A stretch of 64,000 bases of DNA from Campanula takesimana (taxonomy: Eukaryota > Streptophyta > Magnoliopsida > Asterales > Campanulaceae): NCBI GenBank assembly GCA_026119855.1, contig JAOWBW010001913.1, positions 1 to 64,000 on the forward strand. Reading direction: 5' to 3'. A program made the translations under genes and the position numbers. Numbering within the stretch: the stretch's first letter is position 1; the number at the start of each line of letters is the position of its first letter. Under the pieces are notes generated by a model. That model searched no databases and was not told the origin of the DNA. It saw only the letters and a program-made list of their open reading frames with translations. Below, in pieces: positions 1-11,489 of this stretch.

Positions 1-2079
1 GAGAGACCCGGTACCGGAACCAATAACCAAACGATGACTGAGTATACGACACAAAGTCGCAACCCCTTATAATAGCTAGACTGTTCCCAAGAAAGGAGCT
101 AGCTCATCTCACATTCAAGGCCAACATCTGGAGGAGGGTAATAATGGGGCAAAACAATGGTCAACATCACAATGGACTTGCTGTGCCATCATAATGTTTC
201 GATCGCCCAAACACACACAAAATACCAGCTGGACTTTCAAGTAAGGGCTAAGTAATAAATACTAGCTCAAATAAAAACTAAGGATTCCAAAGTAGGGAAC
301 CATACCAATTAATCACCATAAAAGATGCAAACGATTACTCAAGAAGAGTTCAACAACAATAAACACAAGGAGTTCTCATAAAAGAGTCCAACAACATGAC
401 CATTAAAACATAATGATTCCAAGATAAGGCACGTACCAAATACATCCTAAATATGATACCCACAAGTTAATCATAAAGAGCACAACCCAAACGGTCGCTC
501 ACAAATGGCACAATGACTATTATCAAAATGACCCTAACATTTACTCATAAAGATATACTAGGACTATGAACTCAACCATCTCATCACACCTGGAATTCCA
601 AGGTAGGAAGTCAGAATGAATACACCGTAAGGTTAATCAAACCGTAAGTACCCAATCGCCAATTCACGCTTTACCTCCGTCCATAACGAACCAATTCTAA
701 ACACCCCAAACGAATCCAAAAGGTACCCTTATTAGAACATGATCACGACTGGAATAAACCTACACTTTAGTGTTCCAAACAACCCTCTAGGTACTATAGG
801 ATATCACCTAAAACCTAGACCAAGTCTTATTCTAAAATCAATCCGATCAGTAAAATAACTTTCAATTAAAGGGTCTCAAAGTATGAAATCCTCACTTATA
901 TCACAAAGATGATCATAACAACTCAATAAAGTCACTAAATTGGATTTACAAAACTTGTTCACAATGGATCGATACAACTCCTCTTAACCTCAAACACCCA
1001 ATAAAATCCCAAAGTATAAAACTTATAAATTAACTGAAAAACCTATACATCTTGTAGTACTCGAAGATATCTTCGAAACGATAGTTTACACGCCTAAAAC
1101 GGAGTCCGGATGAGAAAGTTATGGCCTCCGGAAGATCGAACGAAAAAACGGACAAACTGGAAAAAGAGGGGGCGCGCGCCTCCCTAAAAAGGGGTGTGCG
1201 CGCCTCCCTTGATCATAAGGCTGCGTTTTTGAGCAGAAAAGGGTGCACACGCCTCCCAAAACATGGTGCGCGCGCCTCCTTGCCCGGAGGGACGAAATCC
1301 GGCCAAAATTCTGGGTTTCTTCAAAAATCGACCCAAACTAAAACCAAACCAAAATCTAACACATCCAACAAGTATAACAAGGTACTAGAACAACTTATAA
1401 GTCTAAAATGACTCATATAACATCTATTAGACAACCTAAACCAAGAGATGATCCAAACACCCAATTCTCACAAAAATGGATAGTTTTACAAATAAATTCC
1501 AAATCAACCAAAGAAGCCATATATGTCAACTAGAGCATCAATGGAGGGTAAAGATGAGCATTTTTAACATAAATGGGGAAAAGCAACTTACCCGGATTTC
1601 TCAAAGGTGACGGAACTCGAAATTTCTTGGCTTCCTACGATCCTATCGACGATCTAAACAAGTTTCATGTTTTAAGAAATGAGACATAAAGAGAGGAAGA
1701 GGATGAAAATGAAGAGACAAGGGAGAGAGAAAACTTACCTTTTCCTGGGGAGAGAGAGAACAAAGAGGGAAAGAGAGATGAGAAGTGAGGGGGAGGTGAG
1801 GGAGAAGAGAGGGAGTAGGGGAAATTATTTTGAAACTTACACTTAGACCCCTCCCTTACTACTATCCTTTACCAATAAACTCTCCACTAACAAGTAAGAC
1901 TCAACACTTCTACACTTAGCACAAATGGCCCAATTAAAATGCTAGACATAAATTATTATAATACATAAAATGCACACATAATTCATTAATTAAATAATAA
2001 TTTAAATAAATAAATGAGCAAATAAATAAATAATAATTATTTATTACTAATAAATAGAGCCTAGTTTTCGGTCGTGACA
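1..2079 (-). mobile_element. Tekay/Del-like gypsy LTR, partial, minus orientation
   Basis: Read on the minus strand from 2079, the sequence opens with TGTCACGACCGAAAACTAGG, which resembles the start of plant Tekay/Del LTRs. It continues through an AT-rich stretch, a CT-rich tract near 1690-1830, and a TTTCGAGTTCCGTCACC segment, with no coding potential. The window edge cuts it, so the LTR end and primer binding site are not visible. The next five bases (2080-2084, TTCAT) could be the target duplication. It abuts a truncated Ogre-like LTR, so it probably inserted into that LTR. The family assignment rests on overall look and the terminal sequence only. Apart from the GC-rich repeats listed separately, nothing else is visible here. 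Confidence 0.5.
1169..1280. repeat. four GC-rich GCGCGCGCCTCC-type motifs inside LTR
   Basis: Four imperfect copies of a GGYGYGCGCGCCTCC-like word lie at about 1169-1184, 1191-1208, 1239-1257 and 1265-1280 in otherwise AT-rich LTR sequence. They give a spurious repeated GARASL reading on the plus strand, which I do not treat as a gene. The arrangement parallels the GC-rich motif arrays in the other LTR families of this window. Confidence 0.7.
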
Positions 2080-3212
2080 TTCATTGCAACATTAAAAATT
2101 ATGAGAGTCGCCACGCCATTTTAATTGTAGCCAAAACTTTGAGAAAAAAGCATGATTAATGGGTTCGGGGTCAAATTACAACAAGAGAAGAATATTCACG
2201 TTATCACTCCTATTGCCCGAATTGATCGGTCTTTCTATCATGATGCGGTGTTAGTAGTGTGTTAGTGATTGAGACCGGATCCGAAGATTGCCTACGTTCC
2301 TCTCAATGTGAGAAGCTCAGGTCAGCGTAGTTCGAGAAGAATTTAGAATAGGCAGAAGAATCGATCAGGCATAATGAGATGGGGGAAATTAGCTAAAGAT
2401 TAGGGTTTAGAAGTAGTTCTTAGATCATGTTCGGGTTGATGAACCCTAGATCATCATCGGCTATGAAATAACATGTAAACATGAAGATCGCAACCTAAAT
2501 ATAGCATAAACAAGGTTTTAATCTATGAACATGAAGAACATGCGAAGAACATCTTATGAACATATGAATGTCATGAAGAAAATATGAATAAAGATGTTAG
2601 GAACATGAATATTATGAAGAACACATGAATAAACATATAAGAATATGAATATTATGGATCTAAACTAATAATATGACAAGAACATGAAGAAAAAGTTAGA
2701 AAACTTACCTTTGTGGCAAGAAATAACCTTAGATCTTTTGGGATTCTTGAGAGTGCTTTGGAGGCTTGAATAACTTGATTTGGGAGCAAAATCGTCACTT
2801 GTGAGCTCTAAAATTCGGATCTTAAACAATAGGCTGAGATTGGTTTATATAGTAAACAAAGGGGAGATCCAACGGCTGAGATCTGAAGGAGCGAGGTTGG
2901 CCGCGTGGCCAAGATGGCTAGGTACGAAAGTGGCCGCGTGGCCAAGATGGCTAGGTACGAAAGTGGCTGCGTGGCCAAGATGGCTAGGTACGAAAGTGGC
3001 CGCGTGGCCATCGTTGCGCGCTGACGTGTGAAATTCAAGCTAGGGTTTTACTGTTCATACAAGGCAACCCTAAATATCCATATTTAATGTTTTCTAGAAC
3101 ATTGAGCTATTTTTGGGAATCCGGGACAAGTCTTTGTAAGGTTTTTAATTACTATAAAGTCCTCGTAATTTGGGAAAACCCTAAAACTCATTTTCAGGAT
3201 CGGGTACTAACA
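2080..3212 (-). mobile_element. Ogre/Tat-like LTR, inverted and 3'-truncated
   Basis: On the minus strand this begins at 3212 with TGTTAGTACCCGATCC and runs parallel to the plus-strand LTR at 25826-26954. Shared stretches include the region after the terminal word, a GGCCRCGYGGCC repeat array, a run of ATGAACAT-like words, and a GGCGACTCTCAT segment near the LTR end. About 85 bases of the LTR 3' end are missing next to the Tekay-like LTR. The flank at 3213-3217 is GACAC, but no matching duplication is found at the other side, as expected if that side was disturbed. It interrupts the pol gene whose last codons resume at 3213. Confidence 0.8.
2898..3010. repeat. 33-bp tandem repeat x4 with GGCCGCGTGGCC core
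   Basis: Four copies of a 33-base unit start at 2898, 2931, 2964 and 2997. Each carries TGGCCGCGTGGCC (the third has a C to T change), followed by the linker AAGATGGCTAGGTACGAAAG. The related LTR at 25826-26954 has the same core but a different linker and a 24-base period. Confidence 0.9.
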
Positions 3213-3375
3213 GACACATAGGAAGGCTCAATAGAACAAGCTCTCTCCGAATTGGGAAGGTCCTTACATTATTACTTATGTTATCTGGGAGGGGACCTAC
3301 ATGCTCAAAACTCCAGAAGGAAAAGAGCTGAAGCACCCATGGTATTCGGAGCACTTGAGGAAATTCTATCAGTAA
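3213..3375 (+). pseudogene. C-terminal tail of gypsy pol (Tat-like), broken
   Basis: The plus-strand reading includes LSPNWEGPY and WYSEHLRKFYQ before a TAA at 3373-3375. These are the hallmark last residues of plant Ty3/gypsy (Tat-type) polyproteins, just beyond the integrase core. An in-frame TAG at 3232-3234 lies in this stretch, consistent with a CAG to TAG change. The upstream part is separated by the inverted LTR inserted at 3212 and is not in the window. It fixes the orientation of the host element as plus, in agreement with the 3' LTR at 8524. Confidence 0.75.
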
Positions 3376-4272
3376 CTCCTCGGCACCTTTACTATCTTTT
3401 AATGCTTTCTATAGTTAGATTTTTTTGGTCTTTAGCTCTCTAGTTTCTATTAGTTTAGATATTTCAAGTTTTTATTCTATCAATAAAATTTCTTTTCTTT
3501 CACATCGTTGAATTTACATTCTTAGTACTTGACACTGGAACCCGGTCTAAGCATTACTTGACAATGCCTAGATCGTTATTCGAAGTCTTGAGCACTTAAC
3601 GCCTGACTTCCCAAAACATTTGAGCCAAACAAACTCAGATGAAAGCCTAGTTCCAATAACTAGCCTGGCCACGGCATACTCGACAGGCACGGTCCCCATT
3701 TGAGTTGAAATTAAGACATCCAACTCCTTGGACAATTTAAGCCTAGTTTCGACAACTAGTTCATTCGAATTTAACAAACCGAGCACATGACGCTCATCAC
3801 GGCCTATAACGGGAAACAAACCACGACCTACAAACACTTAGCTGGAACTGGCTATGCAAATCTCTTATCACCCTAAGCCGAGTCAGCGATCTCAAGCCGA
3901 GATAACCTGTCAAGGATAGATGAAATCAAGCAAACACTTGGCTACATGACAATAAGTCCAAGCAAAAAGATAACTATCTCAAACCGAGGTAACATCTACA
4001 AGAATAACAATAACGCTAAAGTGTTTATGCCCTCCAGACAACGCTGGGCCAAGACATTTAAATACTTAAGAAACAAACAAAAATAAAATTGTATCACAGC
4101 CGAACCGGCTTACAACCACAACAACACAAAGTTCAGATCAATCAACTCCGGCATCAGCCTCCTGCTCGGCCTTGGCTATCAAATCATCAAGGTTCTTTTC
4201 TTCGACGGCTGAAGGGTCCATTTTAGCCTACCCTCTCTATGATCACGGCTCTTAATCACCTTAAAGCCATAT
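3376..4272. other. 3' untranslated part of Tat-like element, no sense gene
   Basis: After the pol stop there is a T-rich tract with an AATAAA word near 3481-3488. About 700 bases without a convincing sense ORF follow. GCCGAG/CTCGGC-type words recur (near 3885, 3895, 3975), as they do in the 3' LTR and antisense gene of the same element. The short minus reading near 3568-3837 has no recognisable domain. Confidence 0.5.
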
Positions 4273-6971
4273 TCAAAGTACGGAATTAGAATGAGCAGCT
4301 CGAGCTTCAACACTGTATGAGTCTTGGACATAAAGGCGGGCTAGCTTATCTAGTATAATCTCGACCTCAGGATCAATCCACAGGAGACGAGACAAATTAT
4401 ACCAAGAATCGTTGTAAGTAGAGCCGACCTCATCCTTAATCACCTCCCTCATCTCTGGGCTCTTCTTGAAGGCTTCAACCGCGGCCTCGCTTGCACGCTT
4501 CAACCGCGGCCTCGCTTGCACATTTCCAACAAGGCATACCTATCCTTCGCTGCAGCCTTTTCTGAGGAAAGTCCCTCGACCTATTTTTGCTCCTTCATGG
4601 CGTTGGCCTCAGCAAGCTCCTGAGTTGCTTTCGCTCTCTTAGCCTCCTCCTCAGGTATCCGTACAACAGTCTCGGCATATAGAACTGCCTCTTCAGCATG
4701 TACCGACTTCTCCGCAGCCTTCTTCAGCTTGATCTCAAAAGAAGCCTTGTCCTTTTCGAGGGAATTGACCTTCTCCTGCAATTCAGCATTGGAAGCACGG
4801 ATGAGAGCTATCTCGGCCTCATGTTTCCTTACGGCATCAACGGCAACACGCATTATAGCATATTCATGTTGGGAAATAGAAGCAAGCTACATAATAGAAA
4901 TCAAGACATCAAGAACAATGTAATCGAGATCATGAAGAAATCAATAAAGACAAAAGTACCTCACTAATGATCAAACCATTGCGGTTCAGGAGCTGAGTAG
5001 AAGTCATCCTATTTGCCACAAGCTTTTCCAGCATATCCTTGTTCATATCTCTCTTGATAACTGCTCCACCAAGTCTAAGCGTGGGGCCTGAGTGAATGGA
5101 GTCGTCCATGCCAGACATACGGCTCACATTGGTAAGAGTTGCAGCCAAGTCATTAACTTCATCATCGGTAGGAGCCGAGGCCGATACAGAGCCATGGGTA
5201 GAAGGAGTCCTCTTGGATGACGGCTCTTGTGTAAGCTCAACTTCTTCCCTCAGCCTTTTACCTTGTTGATTAGCCTGATCGACCTCAATTTCTACATGAT
5301 GACCTTGATCTCAACCCCCCCTGGCTATGGCTTCTACTTTGGGCCCATGAGGTGATGGCTTCCTCAACCTCGGCCTCTTTTCTAGGGATCTCGGCCTGAT
5401 TCTCTACATCTACATCTTGTATTTGAAAGACAGCAGGGCCTCGCGGAATATCAATTGTTCCTTTGGTTTTCAGAAGTTATTGCCTAGCAGTCATATCAGT
5501 ATGACGCTTCTCGATTCCTCGGGTCCGAGATAATTGCTTCTTCCTCCTCGCTGCCATAGCGGGATCAACCACTTCCTCATCAATCTGTTGGATGTCCTCC
5601 ATTGAAAGGTCTGTACAAGAGAAATTGTCAAAATATGGTCTAAATTAATGAGATAAGCAACACGAAGAAAAAGATGCAAGTATGGAAGAGAAATTACATC
5701 CTATAATGTCCTTGGCCTTGAGGCACTTGTCATCCTCATTTTTGGAAACAGAGCAGTCAGAATGGAAAACAAAGTTAGGGTGGCAGACCCAATCTGGAAA
5801 ATCGGCTCCCTCTTTCCACTTCAACCATCGGCCTAACTCCCGCTATAGGACCCCTCATCAAACCGGCCCGAACAAGGAACTTAAAGTCAACCTCAGTTTT
5901 GGCCCAATCCAAGGTCGATGTAGCATCAAAGTCCTCCAACCTCTTAATCAGATCGGCGCTCCAGTCAGGCCGATGCACAAACATAGGCTTAGTAGGAGCT
6001 TTGGTCGGAGCCGAGAATTCCCAGCCATGTCGACTCTCTACTTTGATAACGTTTCGATTCCAACCCGTCACCTTATTGACCGTGCTGGAGATAGGGACCA
6101 TAAGTTTGGGCTTGTTGGGATTGGACTTAATTTTCATGGTTCGGGTAGAAGAATTATAAGACGACTGGAAAAAATGGTAAAAGGCCGACATATATGGCTC
6201 GAATCCAGACTGCGGCAAAGGATGATTAAATTAGAAAGATACCTCACAGCATTAGCACCCAGATAGCAGGAACAATGCTCCATTCCTACAGGTACTCATT
6301 GATAAAGGGGTCGAGGGGAAGGCGGAGGCCGAGTTGAAACTGCTTATAGTAAAAAGGGATGAAGGCGTCATTGTAATAAAACTATTTGCCCTCGTCATCA
6401 TTATTGAAATGCTGGGCCTTGCTGTAAAACAACTTGAATTCTCTCCTGTCTACACCATAGTTTTCACAAAGTTCTTTGATCATGGCATCACCTCCGATAG
6501 GGTGTTTAGGCCGAGTTGACCCTGAGGGACCTGCCCCATCCTGACCTCGACCAGAGCTCACGGCATCATCATCAAACCAATCTACTATTCTCCTCAAAAC
6601 ACCTTCCTCGACCATACCTGCAGTAATCAAGGGGTTAGAATCATCTTGTGTCGAGGACGAGGTGACCTTCCCCCCGATTCAATCTCTGGTGCCGAGGAAG
6701 GGCCCTCAAGACAAAAATAAAAGGCCGACTTATCCTTAACATAATGAAATAAGATATGACTAAGGACATCCTCAAAGGTATCCAGGAGAATCATGTCGGC
6801 ATTATCACCATTAAGGGTTCTTGGGGAAAATAGACCTAAGGGATACCTATTATCTTCCCTAGGGGTTTTATTAAGGTGAAAAATGTCTCCAATGGCCAGT
6901 AAAGATAACATTTTCCATACCCCTTCTGATTTTATATATATCCTACCATTCCTCTCATAAAAGCCATACAC
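4273..6971 (-). pseudogene. antisense extra gene of Tat-like element (gypsy-type 'Transposase_28'-like), degraded
   Basis: Several minus-strand open segments lie in order and look like pieces of one protein. One at 6971-6627 includes GRIYIKSEGVWKMLSLLAIG. One at 6218-5775 includes FSAPTKAPTKPMFVHRPDW. One at 4853-4581 is strongly coiled-coil (ELQEKVNSLEKDKASFEIKL and following). One at 4521-4273 includes AVEAFKKSPEMREVIKDEV. The layout of a globular N part, a charged middle, a coiled coil and a short C-terminal helical part matches plant proteins annotated as putative gypsy-type transposon protein (Pfam Transposase_28), recalled without a search. It runs antisense to pol, as reported for extra ORFs in Tat/Retand/Grande elements. 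Stops and frame changes, or unrecognised introns, separate the segments. Confidence 0.55.
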
Positions 6972-7894
6972 AGGACCTTTGCCAGAACTCGAAGGGCCAG
7001 ATATTGCAAGAAGGGGGGAAAATAGAGCTATTCTACAGCTTAAATCTACTCAGAACATGGCTAATTAAGCATGAATGGGCAGAAAGATTGGAGCTTTAAA
7101 GATTGAGAAACCCTAACAATGGCAGAAAATGCAAGAATGGTGAATGGGGTTAAAGTATTACCTTTTTTGGAAATGTAATCAGACAGAAGGAGCTAGACGA
7201 CGGTGCAAAGAGGAGTAATCTGAGCGGATTGTTGAGATTCAAGCTGGAAATGGAGCTACTCGAAGTTTCGTCGGCGACGGTAGCACTGTTCTCACTGATA
7301 AAAATTTGAAAAGTGGGAATTTAAGGGTTTGCAGCGCTATGTACGTCGGGTCAAATGGATAGTATCTGGATCCGAACCGGTTTACACTCGCGACCCATGA
7401 TTTCGCACGTACATCCATGAACCTATCATGTCCGGCATTTAATGAGGCACGTTTTTTAGGTGAATGTCTTGTCATCATTAAAACACGTGCACTGTTTGGA
7501 GTAATGGGGATAGACAGTCGATTGACATGACCCAACCGCCGAAATTGATGAAAGGTGATGGGAATGACATGTGATACACCGAGGACGACACGTGATACGA
7601 CGAGGACGACATCAGAGGAATGACCTGTGATGTGTCGGGGATGGCATTATGATGCCGACATGTTCAGTAGAGTGCTAGAAATGGTCGTCGTTAGGCCGAG
7701 GTGATGTCCTTGAGAAAGCTTATTACAGTTCAAGTCACAAACATAGAGCAATAAAACAGAGCTCAGACAGAGGCCATGGTTAAAAGAAAGAGAGATGGTT
7801 CCATTATCATAGCAAAAAGACCCCCACAGAAAGGCCGGGGGCCTGACCTCTACAAAAACAAAAAGAAAAGCTACTACAAAATCTAGTAAAGATC
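6972..7894. other. non-coding stretch between the two antisense ORFs
   Basis: No gene is supported here. On the minus strand this lies directly upstream of the coiled-coil antisense gene, so it may hold that gene's promoter and leader. Imperfect repeats of an ACGACGAGGACGACAT-like word occur at about 7570-7640, and GCCGAG-like words recur. The minus reading at 7535-7239 has no recognisable domain. Confidence 0.4.
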
Positions 7895-8211
7895 TTAATC
7901 TTCATCTTCCTCCCACTCATAATCCCCATCGTAACCCATCTCATTGTCATCCATGAGGCTGCCTTCATTATCATCATCATCTTCCTCTTCACTGTCCCCA
8001 CCATTATCACTGTTGTCATCACTGCTGCTAGAAAACTCTTTTTCATCACTTTTAACGGGATCTGGTGATTCATATTCTCCATTGCTGTCGGAGGGAGACT
8101 GGTCCAGCGGGGAAGATGGTTCCGGCGGAGGTGAAGAGTCACTGATGGTACCCTTATCGGAATCAGAATCAATTTCTTCGGGAAAGGCGAGTACGGTCTT
8201 TTTGGAGCCAT
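7895..8211 (-). pseudogene. small acidic antisense ORF of Tat-like element
   Basis: A minus-strand frame of about 105 codons ends at TAA (7895-7897). It is very acidic and Ser/Asp-rich: FPEEIDSDSDKG near the start, then a run including DSEEEDDDDNEGSLMDDNEM and the C-terminal YEWEEDED. The only nearby ATG, at 8211, opens in another frame; a one-base difference in the A-run just after it would connect the two. It lies between the antisense coiled-coil gene and the 3' LTR of the same element. Acidic tails of this kind suggest a nuclear or chromatin-binding role, but no function can be assigned. The apparently open plus-strand Ser-rich reading is its mirror. Confidence 0.45.
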
Positions 8212-8508
8212 AAGGGGATCTGAGAAAGTTTTGTGGAAAAAGGCAAAAGGGAATAGAATTTTGGGTTTCAGAAATTACAAGGGATGGTTCTCTTATAAGT
8301 TGCCAGAATATGAGGAGGTGAAGTATTTATAATAGCCATAATTGGAATGCAATTAATGAAGTTTCCATTTTCCAAGAGGAATAATTATTATTCACCTGAT
8401 GAAATCCAGAAGTTATATAAGATTTCGGCGGCTATCAATCAAATCAGCATAAATGACACTACTGAAAGATAAAGTATAGTTTAGTTCCTACTCAGCACGC
8501 TGAGATAG

Positions 8509-9219
8509 AAACTCGGGGGCCACTGAACGACATAAACTGACTTGGTGTACGGGTTCTATGGACTTTGGAACTATACCCACTAAAGCCCTACTTACAAGAG
8601 GCCCATGGCTTGTGGCCCATCATACCTCGGCATCATCTAAGCCGAGTGAGCCGGCCTGGACTGGGTCGAGATAGACAATATAGACGAACATTCTAACTCT
8701 TAACTCGGCCTCTATGACGAGCCGAGATATAGGAGGCAGACCAACTTATCTCCTTAGCAAAATGACCTTCCTAGCATAAAAGGGAGTCTACATTCAGAGT
8801 TCAAGTGTTATACAAATATGGGGAATCCTTATCCAAACAAGGAGACCTCTTCTACAAGATAACTGGGATAACAATCATCCTTATCAGGATTCTATCTCCC
8901 AAGAATATGAGTTCTACCTCAATGCGGGCTCTCTGACTTCCTTAACAAGTCATGACTCATTCACCTATACCTATATAAGTAGGCCCTCAGTAACAAACGG
9001 GTAATGAACTCTTTTGACTCTAACTCTAGTCAATTTATTTCTCTTTATTCTTATCTCACACAACAGATACTTATTCTCACGTCGGAGGGCCTTCGCCGGT
9101 GAAACCCCGGCTAGTTCACTTTTATTGTTTCGTGTGTGTAGATCCGATCGAGGAGTTCTCTTTTCTGGGTTTATCCAAACCGTTAGACGAAAAGCTGATC
9201 CGGTACGTTTTTTGCAACA
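8509..9219 (+). mobile_element. 3' LTR of Tat-like gypsy element, with PPT
   Basis: A purine-rich AACTCGGGGGCCAC (8509-8523) acts as a polypurine tract directly before TGAACGACATAAAC (LTR start 8524). The LTR is non-coding, contains repeated CTCGGC/GCCGAG words (about 8628-8720), and ends around 9219 at TTTTTTGCAACA. Just before its end is GGAGGGCCTTCGCCGGTGAA, a phrase I associate with Tat-type LTRs. Orientation agrees with the pol tail at 3213-3375. The exact 3' end is uncertain by a few bases, since no target duplication could be confirmed. Confidence 0.65.
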
Positions 9220-9222
9220 TCA

Positions 9223-9489
9223 ATTTTATTTCATTAAATACTCCCTCCGTAATCTACACTTTCATTTTTCATTTTTTTTCCCCAAACGAATAACAATAGC
9301 TTATCTATTTTTATTCCATTAAATACTCCTTCTGTCTAATAATAGATGATAGTTTCGTTTAACTTTTCAAACATTTTAAGTTTACTTTATAAATTAAAAA
9401 AAAAATCAGTGATATTGAAGCTTTATTATGAAAATGTTATTGATTTTTGATACAACAAAATGATGAAATGAGATTGAGTAAACAACAAA
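9223..9489. other. AT-rich spacer with two Stowaway-like ends
   Basis: Two sequences resembling a MITE left terminus (ATACTCCCTCCGTAATC at about 9238 and ATACTCCTTCTGTC at about 9324) appear without matching right ends. They are read as remnants of nested or truncated MITEs between the Tat-like LTR and the Athila-like element. No gene is visible. Confidence 0.45.
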
Positions 9490-10900
9490 CCACCCCGCGT
9501 AAAGATGGTGGTGGTGGTGGTGGAAATCCGTCCCAATGATTAACCTCATAGTTGTAGATAGAAGTCACTTGCCCTTCCATATTTGCCATTGTTCCTTCCA
9601 TCCCATCCAATCGGCCTCGAACATCTGCTTGGAATTGATTGAAATTTTAGGACAGTTGGTTGAAGTCTTGGGTCATTTGAGGGTAAAAATGGTTGTGGTG
9701 GGCGTACATTTCATTGTGTTGTGCAAACATTTGGTTTTGTTGGAGGGCCATTTGGTTGAATTGGGTAAAGAAGTCGGGTGGGAAGTAATTTGGTGGGTTT
9801 GGCATTTGGCTCCCTTCTTCTCCCTCCTCTTCTTCATTTCTTACATTGTCTCCTCCAATTTGCCCCAAAGTCTGGGGTATAACCCATGATGCTACCCTAT
9901 TTGATACCACAACCCGTAAATCATCCCGGGGTAAGGTAGTGAATTTCACCTTATTAGCCCCTCCTCCCACAAACCAAGTGTAGACCCCAGGGTTCACCTC
10001 AGATAGCATTTGCATCGTTTGAAGGGCTCTAATATCCAAAATCCTAGACCCTTTTACATCCTCCCATTTGTTTGGACCTGACTCCATAATTCTGATACCC
10101 ACACTTTTAGCAATTAGGGTAACCAACCCCCCTACATGAATATCCCCCTGATTATTCGCAGCTACCAGGCTAAACATATGCTCAATTAGAAGCCCACCCA
10201 AATTAGCCTCATCGTACCCAACTGTTAAGGCCCAAAGCAAAAACAATTCTGTCTTATTAATGGTCCCTTTATCCCCCCGTGCAAAGATAGTGCACGCATA
10301 AATCCTATGGATTATGCGGAGGACAAGATGAATGATCGAAGAGGCTTTAGAAGAGCGGGAGGTAAATGCATTTTGACCCGTTATTCACCTCCAAAAGGTA
10401 TTTTCAGAAAATACATTTGGGATGTCGTTATCGTGGTTTCGGTTGGAAGACCATCCAATGATTCCATTGAGTTGGGTGAGGGAGATGGTGTAATTGGTGT
10501 TAAAAAGGCGGAAGTCAATAAAAATTTCCTCAAATTCCTCTCCAGTGGTCTCATCTATGGCCGGGGCTTTCCTCTTATCCATTGAGGATAAAAACTCCAA
10601 AGTCATTCGCTTGTAAGTTCGGTCTTGTAAAGAAAGAAAACCCTCCGCTCCTACGGCTTGGTGAAAATTATTTATGTTGTCATAGATACCTAGTGCTCTC
10701 AAGGTGGGTTGGTCGGGAAATTGGGTTGTTTTTACAAGCTTATGGATTAGGCGATTATATTTAGAACTCGCAAGCCTATTTGCAAAAATTATCCCCATTG
10801 TATCTACGGTTGGGATGATGGGATTTGGTTGAGGGGGTAGTGGGTTTGAAGATTCAATTCCCTGGGCTCTCTTAGATGTCTTTCTCTGGGGTCTATCCAT
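9490..10900 (-). pseudogene. ATHILA-type ORF downstream of Athila-like pol
   Basis: The minus-strand frame starts at ATG 10900 (MDRPQRKTSKRAQG) and runs in one frame to about 9490. Two in-frame stops break it: TGA at 10385-10387 and TAA at 9647-9649. Recognisable stretches include FLSSMDKRKAPAIDE, LNGIIGWS, TELFLLWALTVGYDEANLGG and VKFTTLPRDDLRV. The C-terminal part holds Gln/His/Asn-rich helices ending in a proline run. This resembles the plant family of Arabidopsis retrotransposon ORF-1 (ATHILA) and 'putative plant transposon' proteins. In Athila elements an extra ORF after pol is sometimes called env-like; no signal peptide or membrane segment is evident here, so I do not call it an envelope. 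Confidence 0.65.
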
Positions 10901-11489
10901 TTTAACAGAACCAGTATTCTCAACAAGAAAAGATTAATCAATGCAGATTCTAGAGAGAGGAGGTTAAGAATTTTGTTACCCGGTTGAAGAAACTGAATTT
11001 TAGCGGATTGAATCTTGTTCTTTCACCTCCAGTAGCGTTAAGATGCTCCAATAACCGGTCCTTGCATTTCAATTTGCCCCAATTTTGATTTTCGCGATTT
11101 GGGGATGAAACTAGGGTTTTGGATTCTTGGAAATCGGCCTGAATTTGGGGAAATTGATGGTGGGTTTGTTGTTTAGATGGTGGGAGAAAGGTGTTGGAAG
11201 GTTTAATTTGTGGGATTGAGGGAGAATTTTAGGTAAAATTAAGGTGAGGGTTAGGGTTTATGATTTTTGGGTATTGGGGATTTAGAGGTGATTTGGTGGA
11301 TTTGTGATGGTGGTAATGGTGTTTGGGAGGTGAATGGAGGTTAGGGAAAGGTTATTTGGTCGGAGTTAATGGAGATTTGGCCGGAATTTGGTCGTGAGGA
11401 AGATGGTCGGAGGGTTTGGTGAGGTTTGAGAGAGAGAGAGCTGAGATGAAGAAGAAGGAATGAGAAATGAGTCAACAAATCCGACTTTT
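10901..11489 (-). other. leader-like region before the ATHILA-type ORF
   Basis: Read on minus, this is C/T-rich and AT-rich with repeated AAACCCTA-like words and no long ORF. It connects the broken integrase end (about 11490) to the start of the downstream ORF at 10900. It may be the original spacer of the element, or sequence brought in by the deletion that removed the integrase core. Confidence 0.45.

Noticed and set aside
1121..1411. 96-codon plus-strand ORF with repeated GARASL peptide
   Set aside because: It is caused by the GC-rich repeat words in a non-coding LTR, and there is no domain.
2780..3038. Overlapping plus and minus ORFs with repeated peptides over the 33-bp repeats
   Set aside because: They are translations of a tandem DNA repeat within an LTR; both strands are open only because the unit length is a multiple of three.
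7944..8213. Plus-strand Ser-rich ORF
   Set aside because: It is the complement of the acidic Asp/Glu/Ser-rich minus-strand frame, which has the more natural composition.
9647..10900. Retroviral-type envelope
   Set aside because: The ORF sits where env-like genes can occur in Athila elements, but I see no signal peptide or transmembrane segment; it resembles ATHILA ORF-1 proteins.
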